The position numbers and the translations under genes were made by a program. Below, piece after piece: positions 51,835 through 59,723 of a DNA stretch of 64,000 bases; position 1 is the first letter of the stretch; each line of letters begins with the position of its first letter. The stretch is from Arthrobacter luteolus NBRC 107841. GTDB lineage: Bacteria > Actinomycetota > Actinomycetes > Actinomycetales > Micrococcaceae. The stretch covers positions 1-64,000 of the forward strand of contig NZ_BCQM01000006.1 in assembly GCF_001552075.1 (NCBI RefSeq), in the 5' to 3' direction. The notes under the pieces were generated by a model. The model ran no database searches, was not told the origin of the DNA, and saw nothing but the letters and a program-made list of their open reading frames with translations.

Positions 51835-54330
51835 ATGGCCCGGCGCTCCGCCTCCGCACCCCCTCCCGGCGAACCCATCGCCGAAAACATCATCGACATC
51901 GATGTTTCCACCGAGATGGAGGAATCCTTCCTCGAGTACGCGTACTCGGTGATCTATTCCCGCGCCCTTCCCGATGCGCGCGACGGCCTCAAACCGGTGC
52001 AGCGCCGCATCCTGTACATGATGTCGGAAATGGGCCTGCGGCCGGACCGGGGCCACGTCAAGAGCGCCCGGGTTGTCGGCGAGGTCATGGGCAAGCTGCA
52101 CCCCCACGGCGACTCGGCTATCTACGATGCGATGGTCCGCATGGCGCAGGACTGGGCACTGCGCCTGCCGCTGATCGACGGCCACGGCAACTTCGGCTCC
52201 CTTGATGATGGTCCGGCTGCTTCCCGTTACACGGAAGCCCGGCTGGCTGCCGCTGCGCTGACCCTCACCGACCACCTTGATGAAGACGTGGTCGACTTCG
52301 TCCCCAACTACGACAACCAGCTGCTGCAGCCGGAGGTTCTGCCGGCTGCGTTCCCGAACCTGCTGGTCAACGGCACCACGGGCATCGCCGTCGGCATGGC
52401 CACGAACATGGCGCCGCACAACCTTGGCGAAGTCATCGCCGCCACGCAGCATCTGATCAAACATCCGGGGGCATCTCTGGAGGACCTGATGCGGTTCGTT
52501 CCAGGACCGGATCTTCCCACGGGCGGCCGGATCGTCGGCCTGGACGGCATCCGGGATGCCTATGCCACCGGCCGCGGTTCGTTCAAGACCCGGGCCAAGG
52601 TCGAAGTGGAGCAGCTCAGCGCGCGCCGCACCGGCCTGGTCGTCACCGAACTGCCGTACATGGTGGGACCGGAAAAGGTCGTCGAGAAGATCAAGGACGC
52701 CGTCACCTCCAAGAAGCTGCAGGGCATTTCCGATGTGGTGGACCTGACGGACCGCATGAACGGCCTGCGCCTGGTGATCGAGCTGAAGAACGGGTTCAAT
52801 CCCAAGGCCGTGCTGGCCCAGCTTTACCGCTACACCCCGATGGAGGATTCCTTCGGCATTAACAATGTGACCCTGGTGGATGGCCAGCCCCGGACCCTGG
52901 GCCTGGTGGAACTCCTTCAGGTCTACGTGGCGCACCGCCTGGGTGTGGTGCGCCGCCGCACCGCCTACCGGCTGGGACGCAAAAAGGACCGGCTGCACCT
53001 GGTCGAGGGCCTGCTGATCGCAATCGTCGACATTGACGAGGTCATCCAGGTAATCCGCAGCTCGGATGAGACGGCCGAAGCGCGGACCCGGCTGATGTCC
53101 ATCTACGACCTCACCGAAATCCAGGCCAACCACATCCTGGAGCTGCGCCTGCGCCAGCTCACCAAGTACTCGCGGCTTGAACTGGAAAAAGAGCAGGAAG
53201 AGCTGCGGGCTGCGATCGGCGAGCTCCAGGCCATCCTGGACTCGGAGGAACGGCTCCGCGGACTCGTTTCCGATGAACTGGGCGAGGTGGCCGCCAAGTA
53301 CGCCACCCCGCGCCGGACCGTCCTGCTCGAGTCGGAGGCCGTAGCACCCCTGGCTGCCGAAACCGCTGCCGTAAAGGCGGGCAAGGGCGCCAAGGCTGTC
53401 CTCCCGCTGCAGATCCCGGATGATCCCTGCTGGGTGCTCCTGTCTGCCTCCGGCCAGCTGGCGCGCACCTCCAACCAGGAGCCGCTGACGGAAGGCGGCC
53501 AGCGGACCCGGCACGATGTTTTCCGCTCCGTGGTGGCGACGACGGCGCGGGGTGAAATAGGCGCGGTGACCTCCTCCGGGCGGATGATCAGGGTCCAGGT
53601 CATGGATATGCCTGCGCTTCCGCCAACGAACGGGCTGCCGAACCTGGCCGGCGGCGTTCCGGCGAAGGACTTCATGACCCTGACCAAGGGTGAGAAGCTG
53701 ATCGGGCTGGTGCCGCTGAACGCCGTTCTGGCGCTGGGAACCCGCAACGGCGTGGTGAAACGGATTAATCCCGACTACCCCTTGAACCGCGATGACTGGG
53801 AAGCCATCACGCTCAAGGCCGGCGACGAAGTAGTCGGCGCCGGGGTTGCCGCCAATGATGACGACCAGCTCGTTTTTGCCACCAGGGACGCACAGCTGCT
53901 GCGCTTCTCCGCTTCACTGGTCCGGCCGCAGGGCAGGACCGCCGGCGGTGTAGCCGGAATGAAGCTGGGCAGCGGCGACGAGGTCATCTTCTTTGGTGTG
54001 GTGGCCGATTCTGACCCGGCCGCAGTCGTGGTGACCGTCGCCTCCGGTACTGAGACACTGCCCGGAACCCCGGGAGGGTCGGTCAAGGTCACCGATTTCG
54101 CCGAGTACCCGGCCAAGGGCCGCGCTACCGCCGGAGTCCGGGCTCACCGCTTCCTCAAGGGCGAAGACTCCCTGGTGGTGGCTTGGGCCGGCCACGGGCC
54201 TGCCAAGGCTGCTGCAGCGAACGGTGTGGCCCGGGCGCTGCCCACCGAACACGGACGGCGGGACGGTTCCGGCGTACCCCTGGCCAGCCCTGTGGACCAC
54301 ATCGGCCCCAGCCTCAGCCAGCCGGAATAG
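51835..54330 (+). CDS. parC: DNA topoisomerase IV / gyrase subunit A
   Basis: 831 residues. The breakage-reunion Tyr132 lies in [10 protein letters not shown]; the quinolone region reads [10 protein letters not shown] with Ser94 and Asp98, the susceptible-type residues. The coiled coil and C-terminal beta-pinwheel follow ([36 protein letters not shown]). Whether it is ParC-like or a second GyrA cannot be settled here; parE is not in the window. ATG at 51835 has AAGGAC 11 bases upstream. Ends the conserved block and is followed by a strong terminator. Confidence 0.92.
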   Translation: MARRSASAPPPGEPIAENIIDIDVSTEMEESFLEYAYSVIYSRALPDARDGLKPVQRRILYMMSEMGLRPDRGHVKSARVVGEVMGKLHPHGDSAIYDAMVRMAQDWALRLPLIDGHGNFGSLDDGPAASRYTEARLAAAALTLTDHLDEDVVDFVPNYDNQLLQPEVLPAAFPNLLVNGTTGIAVGMATNMAPHNLGEVIAATQHLIKHPGASLEDLMRFVPGPDLPTGGRIVGLDGIRDAYATGRGSFKTRAKVEVEQLSARRTGLVVTELPYMVGPEKVVEKIKDAVTSKKLQGISDVVDLTDRMNGLRLVIELKNGFNPKAVLAQLYRYTPMEDSFGINNVTLVDGQPRTLGLVELLQVYVAHRLGVVRRRTAYRLGRKKDRLHLVEGLLIAIVDIDEVIQVIRSSDETAEARTRLMSIYDLTEIQANHILELRLRQLTKYSRLELEKEQEELRAAIGELQAILDSEERLRGLVSDELGEVAAKYATPRRTVLLESEAVAPLAAETAAVKAGKGAKAVLPLQIPDDPCWVLLSASGQLARTSNQEPLTEGGQRTRHDVFRSVVATTARGEIGAVTSSGRMIRVQVMDMPALPPTNGLPNLAGGVPAKDFMTLTKGEKLIGLVPLNAVLALGTRNGVVKRINPDYPLNRDDWEAITLKAGDEVVGAGVAANDDDQLVFATRDAQLLRFSASLVRPQGRTAGGVAGMKLGSGDEVIFFGVVADSDPAAVVVTVASGTETLPGTPGGSVKVTDFAEYPAKGRATAGVRAHRFLKGEDSLVVAWAGHGPAKAAAANGVARALPTEHGRRDGSGVPLASPVDHIGPSLSQPE

Positions 54331-54350
54331 CCGGGCAGACAGAGCAGCAG

Positions 54351-54400
54351 ACCGCCTGCGCGGTTTCGGTCACCGGCTGAAACCGCGCTGGCGGTTTTTT
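54351..54400 (+). terminator. Intrinsic terminator of parC
   Basis: ACCGCC-TG-CGCGGTTTC (54351-54367) pairs with GAAACCGCG-CT-GGCGGT (54379-54395), followed by a run of six T. The best canonical terminator in the window. Confidence 0.9.
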
Positions 54401-54824
54401 GCGACTCGCTTGCCTCTCTTTTCTACCTTTTTAGCCCCATTTTCAGCTCTTTTTCGCTTCCTTTTCCGCCTCTCTGTCGTGTCTCTTTCGGCTCTCTTTT
54501 TGTCCCTCCGGCCACGCCGGGACACTGCCTCCCGCCACTTCCTCCGCCGCAAACTGGGTACCCCAGAGGGGTATTCAAGGTCACGATGCCATAACTCCAT
54601 TGCTTCCCAGTCTGGGCGCGGAATGTGAGCACCCTTACGAACAGTGCCGCAGCAGGAACCGTGCAGAATTACGCCGATAGCGAACTGATCATTGTTAGGG
54701 TTGCCAACGACCTCTCCGGGTCCCTGCCGCGCCGAATCCGGCCAGCGCAGGTTGCTGAGCACAGAACCAGAAACCCATGCGGGCTGGAGTTTTCAGTGTC
54801 GGTATGCATGGAAAGGGAACGATA
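54401..54824 (+). other. Intergenic region parC/proV, with a G-poor pyrimidine tract
   Basis: Bases 54406-54510 are roughly four fifths C and T and very poor in G, quite unlike the surroundings; this is the composition of Rho utilisation sites. The remaining 300 bases should hold the proV promoter; no -35/-10 pair or riboswitch could be assigned with confidence. A weak 67-codon frame at 54625-54828 is described separately. Confidence 0.5.
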
Positions 54825-54828
54825 TTGA
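54625..54828 (+). CDS. Possible 67-codon leader ORF upstream of proV
   Basis: GTG at 54625 opens a frame that ends in a TGA overlapping the TTG start of proV (TATTGA). The product (ADSELIIVRVANDLSG in its middle) resembles nothing I know, and there is no ribosome binding site. It may be a coupling leader or chance. Confidence 0.2.
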   Translation: MSTLTNSAAAGTVQNYADSELIIVRVANDLSGSLPRRIRPAQVAEHRTRNPCGLEFSVSVCMERERY

Positions 54829-56126
54829 GTGAGAACGACACCATCCGGGACACCGTCCTGAAGGTGGAGAACGTCTACAAGGTCTTCGGCAAACGCCCCG
54901 CCGAAGCCGTCCGCAGGCTCCGGGACGGAGCCACCCGGACCGAGGTTGCGGGTTTGGGCACGGCAGCGGTCATCAACGCCTCCTTCGAGGTCAAGGCCGG
55001 CGAAATTTTTGTAGTGATGGGACTTTCCGGGTCCGGGAAGTCCACCCTCCTGCGCACCCTCAACGGGCTTCAGCCTGCAACCGCGGGTTCAGTCATCATC
55101 CAGGGCACGGACCTGTCCACCATTTCCGACAAGGAGCTGCGCGCAGTACGCCAGCAGCAGGTCTCCATGGTCTTCCAGCACTTCGCCCTGTTTCCACACC
55201 GCACCGTCTTGGAGAACGCCGCCTACGGACTCGAAGTCCAGGGCATGCCCCGGGCCGAACGGCTGGAAGCTGCGGGCAAGGTGCTGGACCTCGTAGGCCT
55301 TGGCAGCTGGGGTCACCGCTACCCGTCCGAACTCTCCGGCGGTATGCAGCAGCGCGTCGGCCTGGCCCGCGCCCTGGCCTCCGAAACCGGCATCCTTTTG
55401 ATGGACGAAGCATTCTCCGCCCTGGATCCCCTGATCCGCCGGGAAATGCAGGAACAGCTGGTCTCGCTGCAGCAGGACCTCGGAAAAACCATCATCTTCA
55501 TCACCCACGACCTGAATGAGGCCATGTTCCTCGGTGACCGGATCGCGGTGATGAAGGACGGGGAGATCGTGCAGATCGGTACCCCGGATGACATCCTGAG
55601 CCACCCGGCCAACGATTACGTTGCCCAGTTCGTGCAGGATGTGGACCGCACCCGGGTGCTGACCGCCGCCAGCGTGATGGAACCGGCACGTTCCGTCGTG
55701 ACGCTCTCCGGCGGGCCCCGCGGTGCCCTGCGCACCATGCGGGACCTGCAGACCTCTGCCGCGTTCGTCGTCGACCGCCGGCGCACCTTCCTGGGAACGG
55801 TCACCGACCGTGACGTGATGGCGCTGGTCGAACAGCGCAATCCCGATCTTGCTCCGGCCATCCGGCCCGGTAACCCCGTGGACGGCGAGACGGCGCTGGC
55901 GCAGCTGTTTGGCATGGCTGTGGAAAGTCCCGTTCCGCTGCCGGTCACCGATGCCGCAGGCCGGCTGGTGGGTGCCGTCCCCCGGGTCACACTGCTGGCA
56001 GCGCTGGGCAACGTCCCGTCCTCCACCACGGATATTCCGGTGGTGGACGCCCCGCCGCCTCCCCTGCCCGAAAACCTCGTGACCGCCACACTGGATTCCT
56101 CGGCCCCCGCAGGAGGCATCGCATGA
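54825..56126 (+). CDS. proV: Glycine betaine/proline ABC transporter ATPase
   Basis: 433 residues. ABC domain: Walker A GLSGSGKST, signature LSGGMQQRVG, Walker B ILLMDEAFSALDP, switch His in ITHDLNE. The N-terminal ProV extension (KVENVYKVFGKRPAEAVRRL) precedes it and a CBS pair (DRTRVLTAASVM to the end) follows, which senses ionic strength in the family. Start is TTG at 54825 with AAGGGA seven bases upstream. Stop overlaps proW as ATGA. Confidence 0.92.
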   Translation: MSENDTIRDTVLKVENVYKVFGKRPAEAVRRLRDGATRTEVAGLGTAAVINASFEVKAGEIFVVMGLSGSGKSTLLRTLNGLQPATAGSVIIQGTDLSTISDKELRAVRQQQVSMVFQHFALFPHRTVLENAAYGLEVQGMPRAERLEAAGKVLDLVGLGSWGHRYPSELSGGMQQRVGLARALASETGILLMDEAFSALDPLIRREMQEQLVSLQQDLGKTIIFITHDLNEAMFLGDRIAVMKDGEIVQIGTPDDILSHPANDYVAQFVQDVDRTRVLTAASVMEPARSVVTLSGGPRGALRTMRDLQTSAAFVVDRRRTFLGTVTDRDVMALVEQRNPDLAPAIRPGNPVDGETALAQLFGMAVESPVPLPVTDAAGRLVGAVPRVTLLAALGNVPSSTTDIPVVDAPPPPLPENLVTATLDSSAPAGGIA

Positions 56127-56983
56127 ACGGCTTCCGCATTCCCCTCGGTGACTGGATTGAGGTGGCCCTGGACTGGGTCATTGATGTCTTCGGACCGCTT
56201 TTCGACGCCATCCGCACGGCTTTCCGCGGCGCATATGACGGCCTCGAATGGATCCTCCAGGCGCCCCCGTTCTGGGCGGTCCTGATTGTCCTGGCCGGAC
56301 TGGCCTGGCTTTCGCGCGGCTGGAAGCTCGGGGCCGGGACCGCTGCCGGTTTCGTGCTGATTTACAGCGTGGACCAGTGGGAAAACGCCATGGAAACACT
56401 GGCCCTGGTACTCGTCGCGAGCGTCGTCGCCGTCCTCATCGGGATTCCGCTGGGCATCCTGGCGGCACGCTCCCGCGCGGCCTCCGCGGCGATCCGCCCG
56501 GTGCTCGACTTTATGCAGACCATGCCGGCAATGGTCTACCTCATCCCGGCACTGATCATCTTCCGGGTCGGTGTGGTCCCGGGCATCGTCGCGACGATCA
56601 TTTTCGCCATGGCACCAGGTGTCCGCTTCACCGAACTGGGCATCCGCGGCGTCGACGCCGAAGTGGTCGAAGCCGGTGCGGCCTTCGGCTCCACACCGGG
56701 CCGCATCCTGCGGCAGATCCAGCTGCCCCTGGCCCTGCCCACCATCATGGCCGGCATTAACCAGGTCATCATGCTCTCCCTCTCCATGGTGGTTATCGCC
56801 GGCATGGTGGGCGCGGGCGGCCTGGGCCAGGACGTCGTCGCAAGCCTGACCCGGCTGGACCCGGCCCTCGGCTTCGAAGCCGGAATCGCCGTCGTCATCC
56901 TCGCCGTGTATCTGGACCGCCTGACCTCCAGCCTGGGCAGCCGGGCCCGCAGCCGCATCCCGGCTGCCGCCAGCGCCTCTTGA
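56123..56983 (+). CDS. proW: Glycine betaine/proline ABC transporter permease
   Basis: 286 residues, about six membrane helices, with the BPD_transp_1 loop EAGAAFGSTPGRILRQIQLPLALPTIMAGINQVIMLSLSMVVIAGMVG that docks on ProV. Helices begin at FWAVLIVLAGLAWLSRGW. It is coupled to proV by a four-base overlap and precedes the binding protein by 53 bases. Confidence 0.92.
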   Translation: MNGFRIPLGDWIEVALDWVIDVFGPLFDAIRTAFRGAYDGLEWILQAPPFWAVLIVLAGLAWLSRGWKLGAGTAAGFVLIYSVDQWENAMETLALVLVASVVAVLIGIPLGILAARSRAASAAIRPVLDFMQTMPAMVYLIPALIIFRVGVVPGIVATIIFAMAPGVRFTELGIRGVDAEVVEAGAAFGSTPGRILRQIQLPLALPTIMAGINQVIMLSLSMVVIAGMVGAGGLGQDVVASLTRLDPALGFEAGIAVVILAVYLDRLTSSLGSRARSRIPAAASAS

Positions 56984-57036
56984 CCTGACCTCAAACAGCC
57001 TGTGCACCCCTGCACAGCCGCGAAAGGAAAGAACCA

Positions 57037-57933
57037 ATGAAGAACCTCGCTAAACTTGCCGCCGCAGTATCCGTAGCCGCGCTGGCGCTCACCGCCTGCG
57101 GCGCCGACGCCGACGCCAGCTCCGGACCGGAGAACGGAGACAAGAAAGACCTGACCATCGCCGTCTTCAACGGCTGGGACGAAGGCATTGCCGCCTCGGA
57201 GCTGTGGAAGGCCGTCCTGGAGGAAAAGGGCTACAACGTCGACCTCGAGTACGCGGACCCGGCACCGGTCTACGCGGGCCTGGCCAGCGGCGACTATGAC
57301 CTCTCCCTGGATACCTGGCTCCCCATCACGCACGCCAGCTACCTGGAAAAGTACGGGGCGGACATGGTGGACCTCGGGGTCTGGAATGACGATGCCAAGC
57401 TGACGATCGCGGTCAATGAGGATGCACCCATCGACTCGCTCGAGGAACTGGCAGCCAACGCCGACCTCTTCAGCAACCGACTGGTAGGCATCGAGCCCGC
57501 CGCTGGCCTCACGGAGACGACCAGCAACGAAGTGATCCCCGGCTACGGGCTGGAATCCATGGAATACCTCACCTCCTCGACCCCGGCCATGCTCTCGGAG
57601 CTGAAGAGTGCCACGGCCAACGGTGAGAACATCGCCGTCACCCTGTGGCGCCCGCACTGGGCCTATGACGCCTTCCCGATCAAGGACCTTGCCGATCCGA
57701 AGGGCACGCTCGGAGACGCTGAGGGTATCCATTCCTTCGCAAGCAAGGACTTCGAAGCTGATTTCCCCGCCCTGGCCGGGTGGATCAAGGACTTCAGCAT
57801 GGATTCCGAGACCCTGTTCTCCCTCGAGAACGCCATGTTCAACGGCGAAGACGGCGGCAAGGACTACTCCGCCGTGGTCAAAGCCTGGATGGAAGACAAC
57901 CAGGAGTTCGTGGATTCCCTGACCCAGGACTGA
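57037..57933 (+). CDS. proX: Glycine betaine ABC transporter substrate-binding lipoprotein
   Basis: 298 residues of OpuAC type. Lipobox ALALTAC with Cys21. The ligand box uses aromatic residues; candidates are in NGWDEGIAASELW, DTWLPITHASY and TLWRPHWAYDAF. The ATG at 57037 has GAAAGGAAAG upstream. Last gene of the operon. It should deliver betaine, proline or ectoine-type osmolytes; which one cannot be read reliably. Confidence 0.92.
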   Translation: MKNLAKLAAAVSVAALALTACGADADASSGPENGDKKDLTIAVFNGWDEGIAASELWKAVLEEKGYNVDLEYADPAPVYAGLASGDYDLSLDTWLPITHASYLEKYGADMVDLGVWNDDAKLTIAVNEDAPIDSLEELAANADLFSNRLVGIEPAAGLTETTSNEVIPGYGLESMEYLTSSTPAMLSELKSATANGENIAVTLWRPHWAYDAFPIKDLADPKGTLGDAEGIHSFASKDFEADFPALAGWIKDFSMDSETLFSLENAMFNGEDGGKDYSAVVKAWMEDNQEFVDSLTQD

Positions 57934-57951
57934 TTGGCCGGATGTACACCT

Positions 57952-57992
57952 GCGGCGCCCGCTCCCCTGCCTTCCAAGGGGTCGGGCGCCGC
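57952..57992 (+). terminator. Terminator of the proVWX operon
   Basis: GCGGCGCCCG (57952-57961) pairs perfectly with CGGGCGCCGC (57983-57992), with an inner CCCCT/AGGGG stem. No T-run. It lies 18 bases after proX and ends just before the mntR-like promoter. Confidence 0.8.
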
Positions 57993-57997
57993 TGGCG

Positions 57998-58013
57998 TAA
58001 GGTGGGACGCGTG
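57998..58013 (+). promoter_or_regulatory. Leaderless promoter of the MntR-type gene
   Basis: TAAGGT at 57998-58003 followed by seven bases and GTG at 58011, with no ribosome binding site. Confidence 0.5.
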
Positions 58014-58679
58014 GGAAAGAAAGCACTGAGTACAGCCAGCGAGGACTACCTCAAGGTCATCTGGACCGCCCAGGAATGGACGGACGAGCCCGTCACCGTG
58101 TCCGCGCTCTCAGCCCATCTTGGATTTTCCGCGTCCTCCGTTTCGGAAGCCGTCAAGAAACTGGCTGCACAGGGATTCCTGACCCACGCCCGCTACGGTT
58201 CGGTGGCCTTGACTGCCGAAGGTGAACACGCTGCGGTGAACATGGTCCGCCGGCACCGGCTGATCGAGACGTTCCTCGTGGAGTACCTGGGCTACGGCTG
58301 GGACGAAGTGCACGACGAAGCCGAAAATCTGGAACACGCGGTCTCCGACAAGATGGTCGAAGCGCTGGCCCTGCGGTTGGGAAACCCGGTGCGTGACCCG
58401 CACGGCGACCCGATCCCGGCCCGTGACGGCAGCCTGCCGCCGCTGGAGGCGTCCCGGCTGAGCCAAAGTGAGACCGGCCGGCGCCTGCGGATTGCCCGGG
58501 TCTCGGATGACAGCCCGGAGCTGCTGCGCTATCTGGGCGGCATGGGACTCGGACTCGATGCAGAACTCAGCATCGTGGAACGCCAGGCCTACGCGGGAAC
58601 CCTCACCCTCGACCGCGGCGGTGACCGGGTGGAACTCGGCTTGCCGGCAGCTGAGGCCATCTGGGTGGTTCCGGCCTAG
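58011..58679 (+). CDS. mntR: DtxR/MntR family metal-dependent transcriptional regulator
   Basis: 222 residues: winged HTH (1-68), dimerisation domain (70-140), C-terminal SH3-like FeoA domain. The primary metal site has Asp12 where DtxR has Met10, and Glu105 where DtxR has Cys102, with Glu108, His109 and His82 (VHDEAENLEH). Asp and Glu at these positions are what MntR uses, so manganese rather than iron is the likely effector; the second MntR acid, Glu11, is Lys15 here. The GTG at 58011 is leaderless; the longer frame runs into proX. Target genes are not adjacent. Confidence 0.82.
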   Translation: MGKKALSTASEDYLKVIWTAQEWTDEPVTVSALSAHLGFSASSVSEAVKKLAAQGFLTHARYGSVALTAEGEHAAVNMVRRHRLIETFLVEYLGYGWDEVHDEAENLEHAVSDKMVEALALRLGNPVRDPHGDPIPARDGSLPPLEASRLSQSETGRRLRIARVSDDSPELLRYLGGMGLGLDAELSIVERQAYAGTLTLDRGGDRVELGLPAAEAIWVVPA

Positions 58680-58725
58680 TTCCGGGTGTTTCCCCGCGCC
58701 GGCAGCAGATCAGGCCGGCGCCGGA

Positions 58726-59718
58726 TCACGTCAGCGGCAGGTCGAAGGTAATCTGCCGGCTCACCGGGGTGTAGCCCAGCTGCTCATAAATACGCAGGGC
58801 TCCGGAGGGGTTCTCCGTGTCAACTCCGAGACCGGCGTGCTCCATCCCGGACTCCCGGAACCGGCGCATCGCCTCGGAGAGCATGGCCGGTGCAAGCCGC
58901 ATCCCGCGCCAGTCCCGCAGGACCCCCAGCAGTTCGGTGTAACCCTCGGTGTAGCCGAAGATGTCCTTTGTCTCCGGGTCATAACTCGCAAGCTGGTAGG
59001 CGGTGATGCCGCCCGAGGACTTTTCCACTACCGCGAAGCTCCAGTCGGCGCGGAACTGGGGATGGGTGACCGTGAACTTCCAGTTCTCCGCATCCCGCGG
59101 TTCGCTCCCCCAGTGGTCGAGGAAAGCCTCGTTGTGCGCCAGCCGGAACCGTTCAGAGAGCTCTTCCCGGAAGGTCACGAATTCCATGCCTTCCGGCAGC
59201 GGAACATCGGGCAGCTCCCCGGTCAGCGGCCGGGTCATCTCCGTGAAGTACCGGACCGCCTTGGCGCCGGCGGAGGAAAGCAGTGCCGCATGTGAGGCGT
59301 TGTTCTCTTCAGCGAAACTGCGCAGTACCGCGTCGCCCTTTTCCTTACCGGTGAGCCGGTTCCGGGCGCGGGACGCCTGCCAGCGGTAGACCGCGGTACC
59401 AATCCCCCGCCGGCGCCACTCCGGGTCCACCCCGCCGAATCCCAGGACCCGCCCGGAACCGGGGTTAGCGGTCACGGATCCGAAGGCCCGGATGGTCCCT
59501 TTGCTGTCATGGCCAAGGAGGGTGTCCAGTGCCGGGTCGTCGCTGGGGCGGGCGAGGATATGTTCCAGGTCAGCCCGGTCCTCCACCCAGCCGGGCTTGT
59601 CCGCCTCTGCCATCCGGCGGATCAGCGCGTGCCAGCCATCCAGGTCCTCCGTCGTGATGGGACGCCAGATCAAACCGGTCTGCGGCCCAGGGCGCTCCAC
59701 GTTTTCCGGGACAGTCAT
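58726..59718 (-). CDS. Tandem GNAT family N-acetyltransferase
   Basis: 330 residues with two GNAT domains: the first ends with FGGVDPEWRRRGIGTAVYRWQASRA, the second with LLGVLRDWRGMRLAPAMLSEAMRRF and ALRIYEQLGYTPVSRQ. This layout matches MshD-like and related double-GNAT enzymes but mshD itself is not claimed. Leaderless start: TACGCT, seven bases, ATG at 59718. Only five bases separate its start from the end of cydDC on the same strand. Confidence 0.82.
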   Translation of the reverse strand: MTVPENVERPGPQTGLIWRPITTEDLDGWHALIRRMAEADKPGWVEDRADLEHILARPSDDPALDTLLGHDSKGTIRAFGSVTANPGSGRVLGFGGVDPEWRRRGIGTAVYRWQASRARNRLTGKEKGDAVLRSFAEENNASHAALLSSAGAKAVRYFTEMTRPLTGELPDVPLPEGMEFVTFREELSERFRLAHNEAFLDHWGSEPRDAENWKFTVTHPQFRADWSFAVVEKSSGGITAYQLASYDPETKDIFGYTEGYTELLGVLRDWRGMRLAPAMLSEAMRRFRESGMEHAGLGVDTENPSGALRIYEQLGYTPVSRQITFDLPLT

Positions 59719-59723
59719 GCGCC

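Noticed and set aside
51697-53514. 606-codon upstream extension of the Pat-type gene on the minus strand
   Set aside because: Antisense to parC; a leaderless start with the expected N-terminus exists at 51696.
54370-54762. 130-codon frame on the minus strand with a Lys/Arg-rich tail
   Set aside because: The tail is a translation of the purine-rich complement of the pyrimidine tract and covers the parC terminator; no ribosome binding site and no family resemblance.
54541-54824. A riboswitch such as a c-di-AMP (ydaO) element in the proV leader
   Set aside because: An osmolyte transporter leader is a usual place for it, but no ydaO core sequences or matching stems could be recognised.
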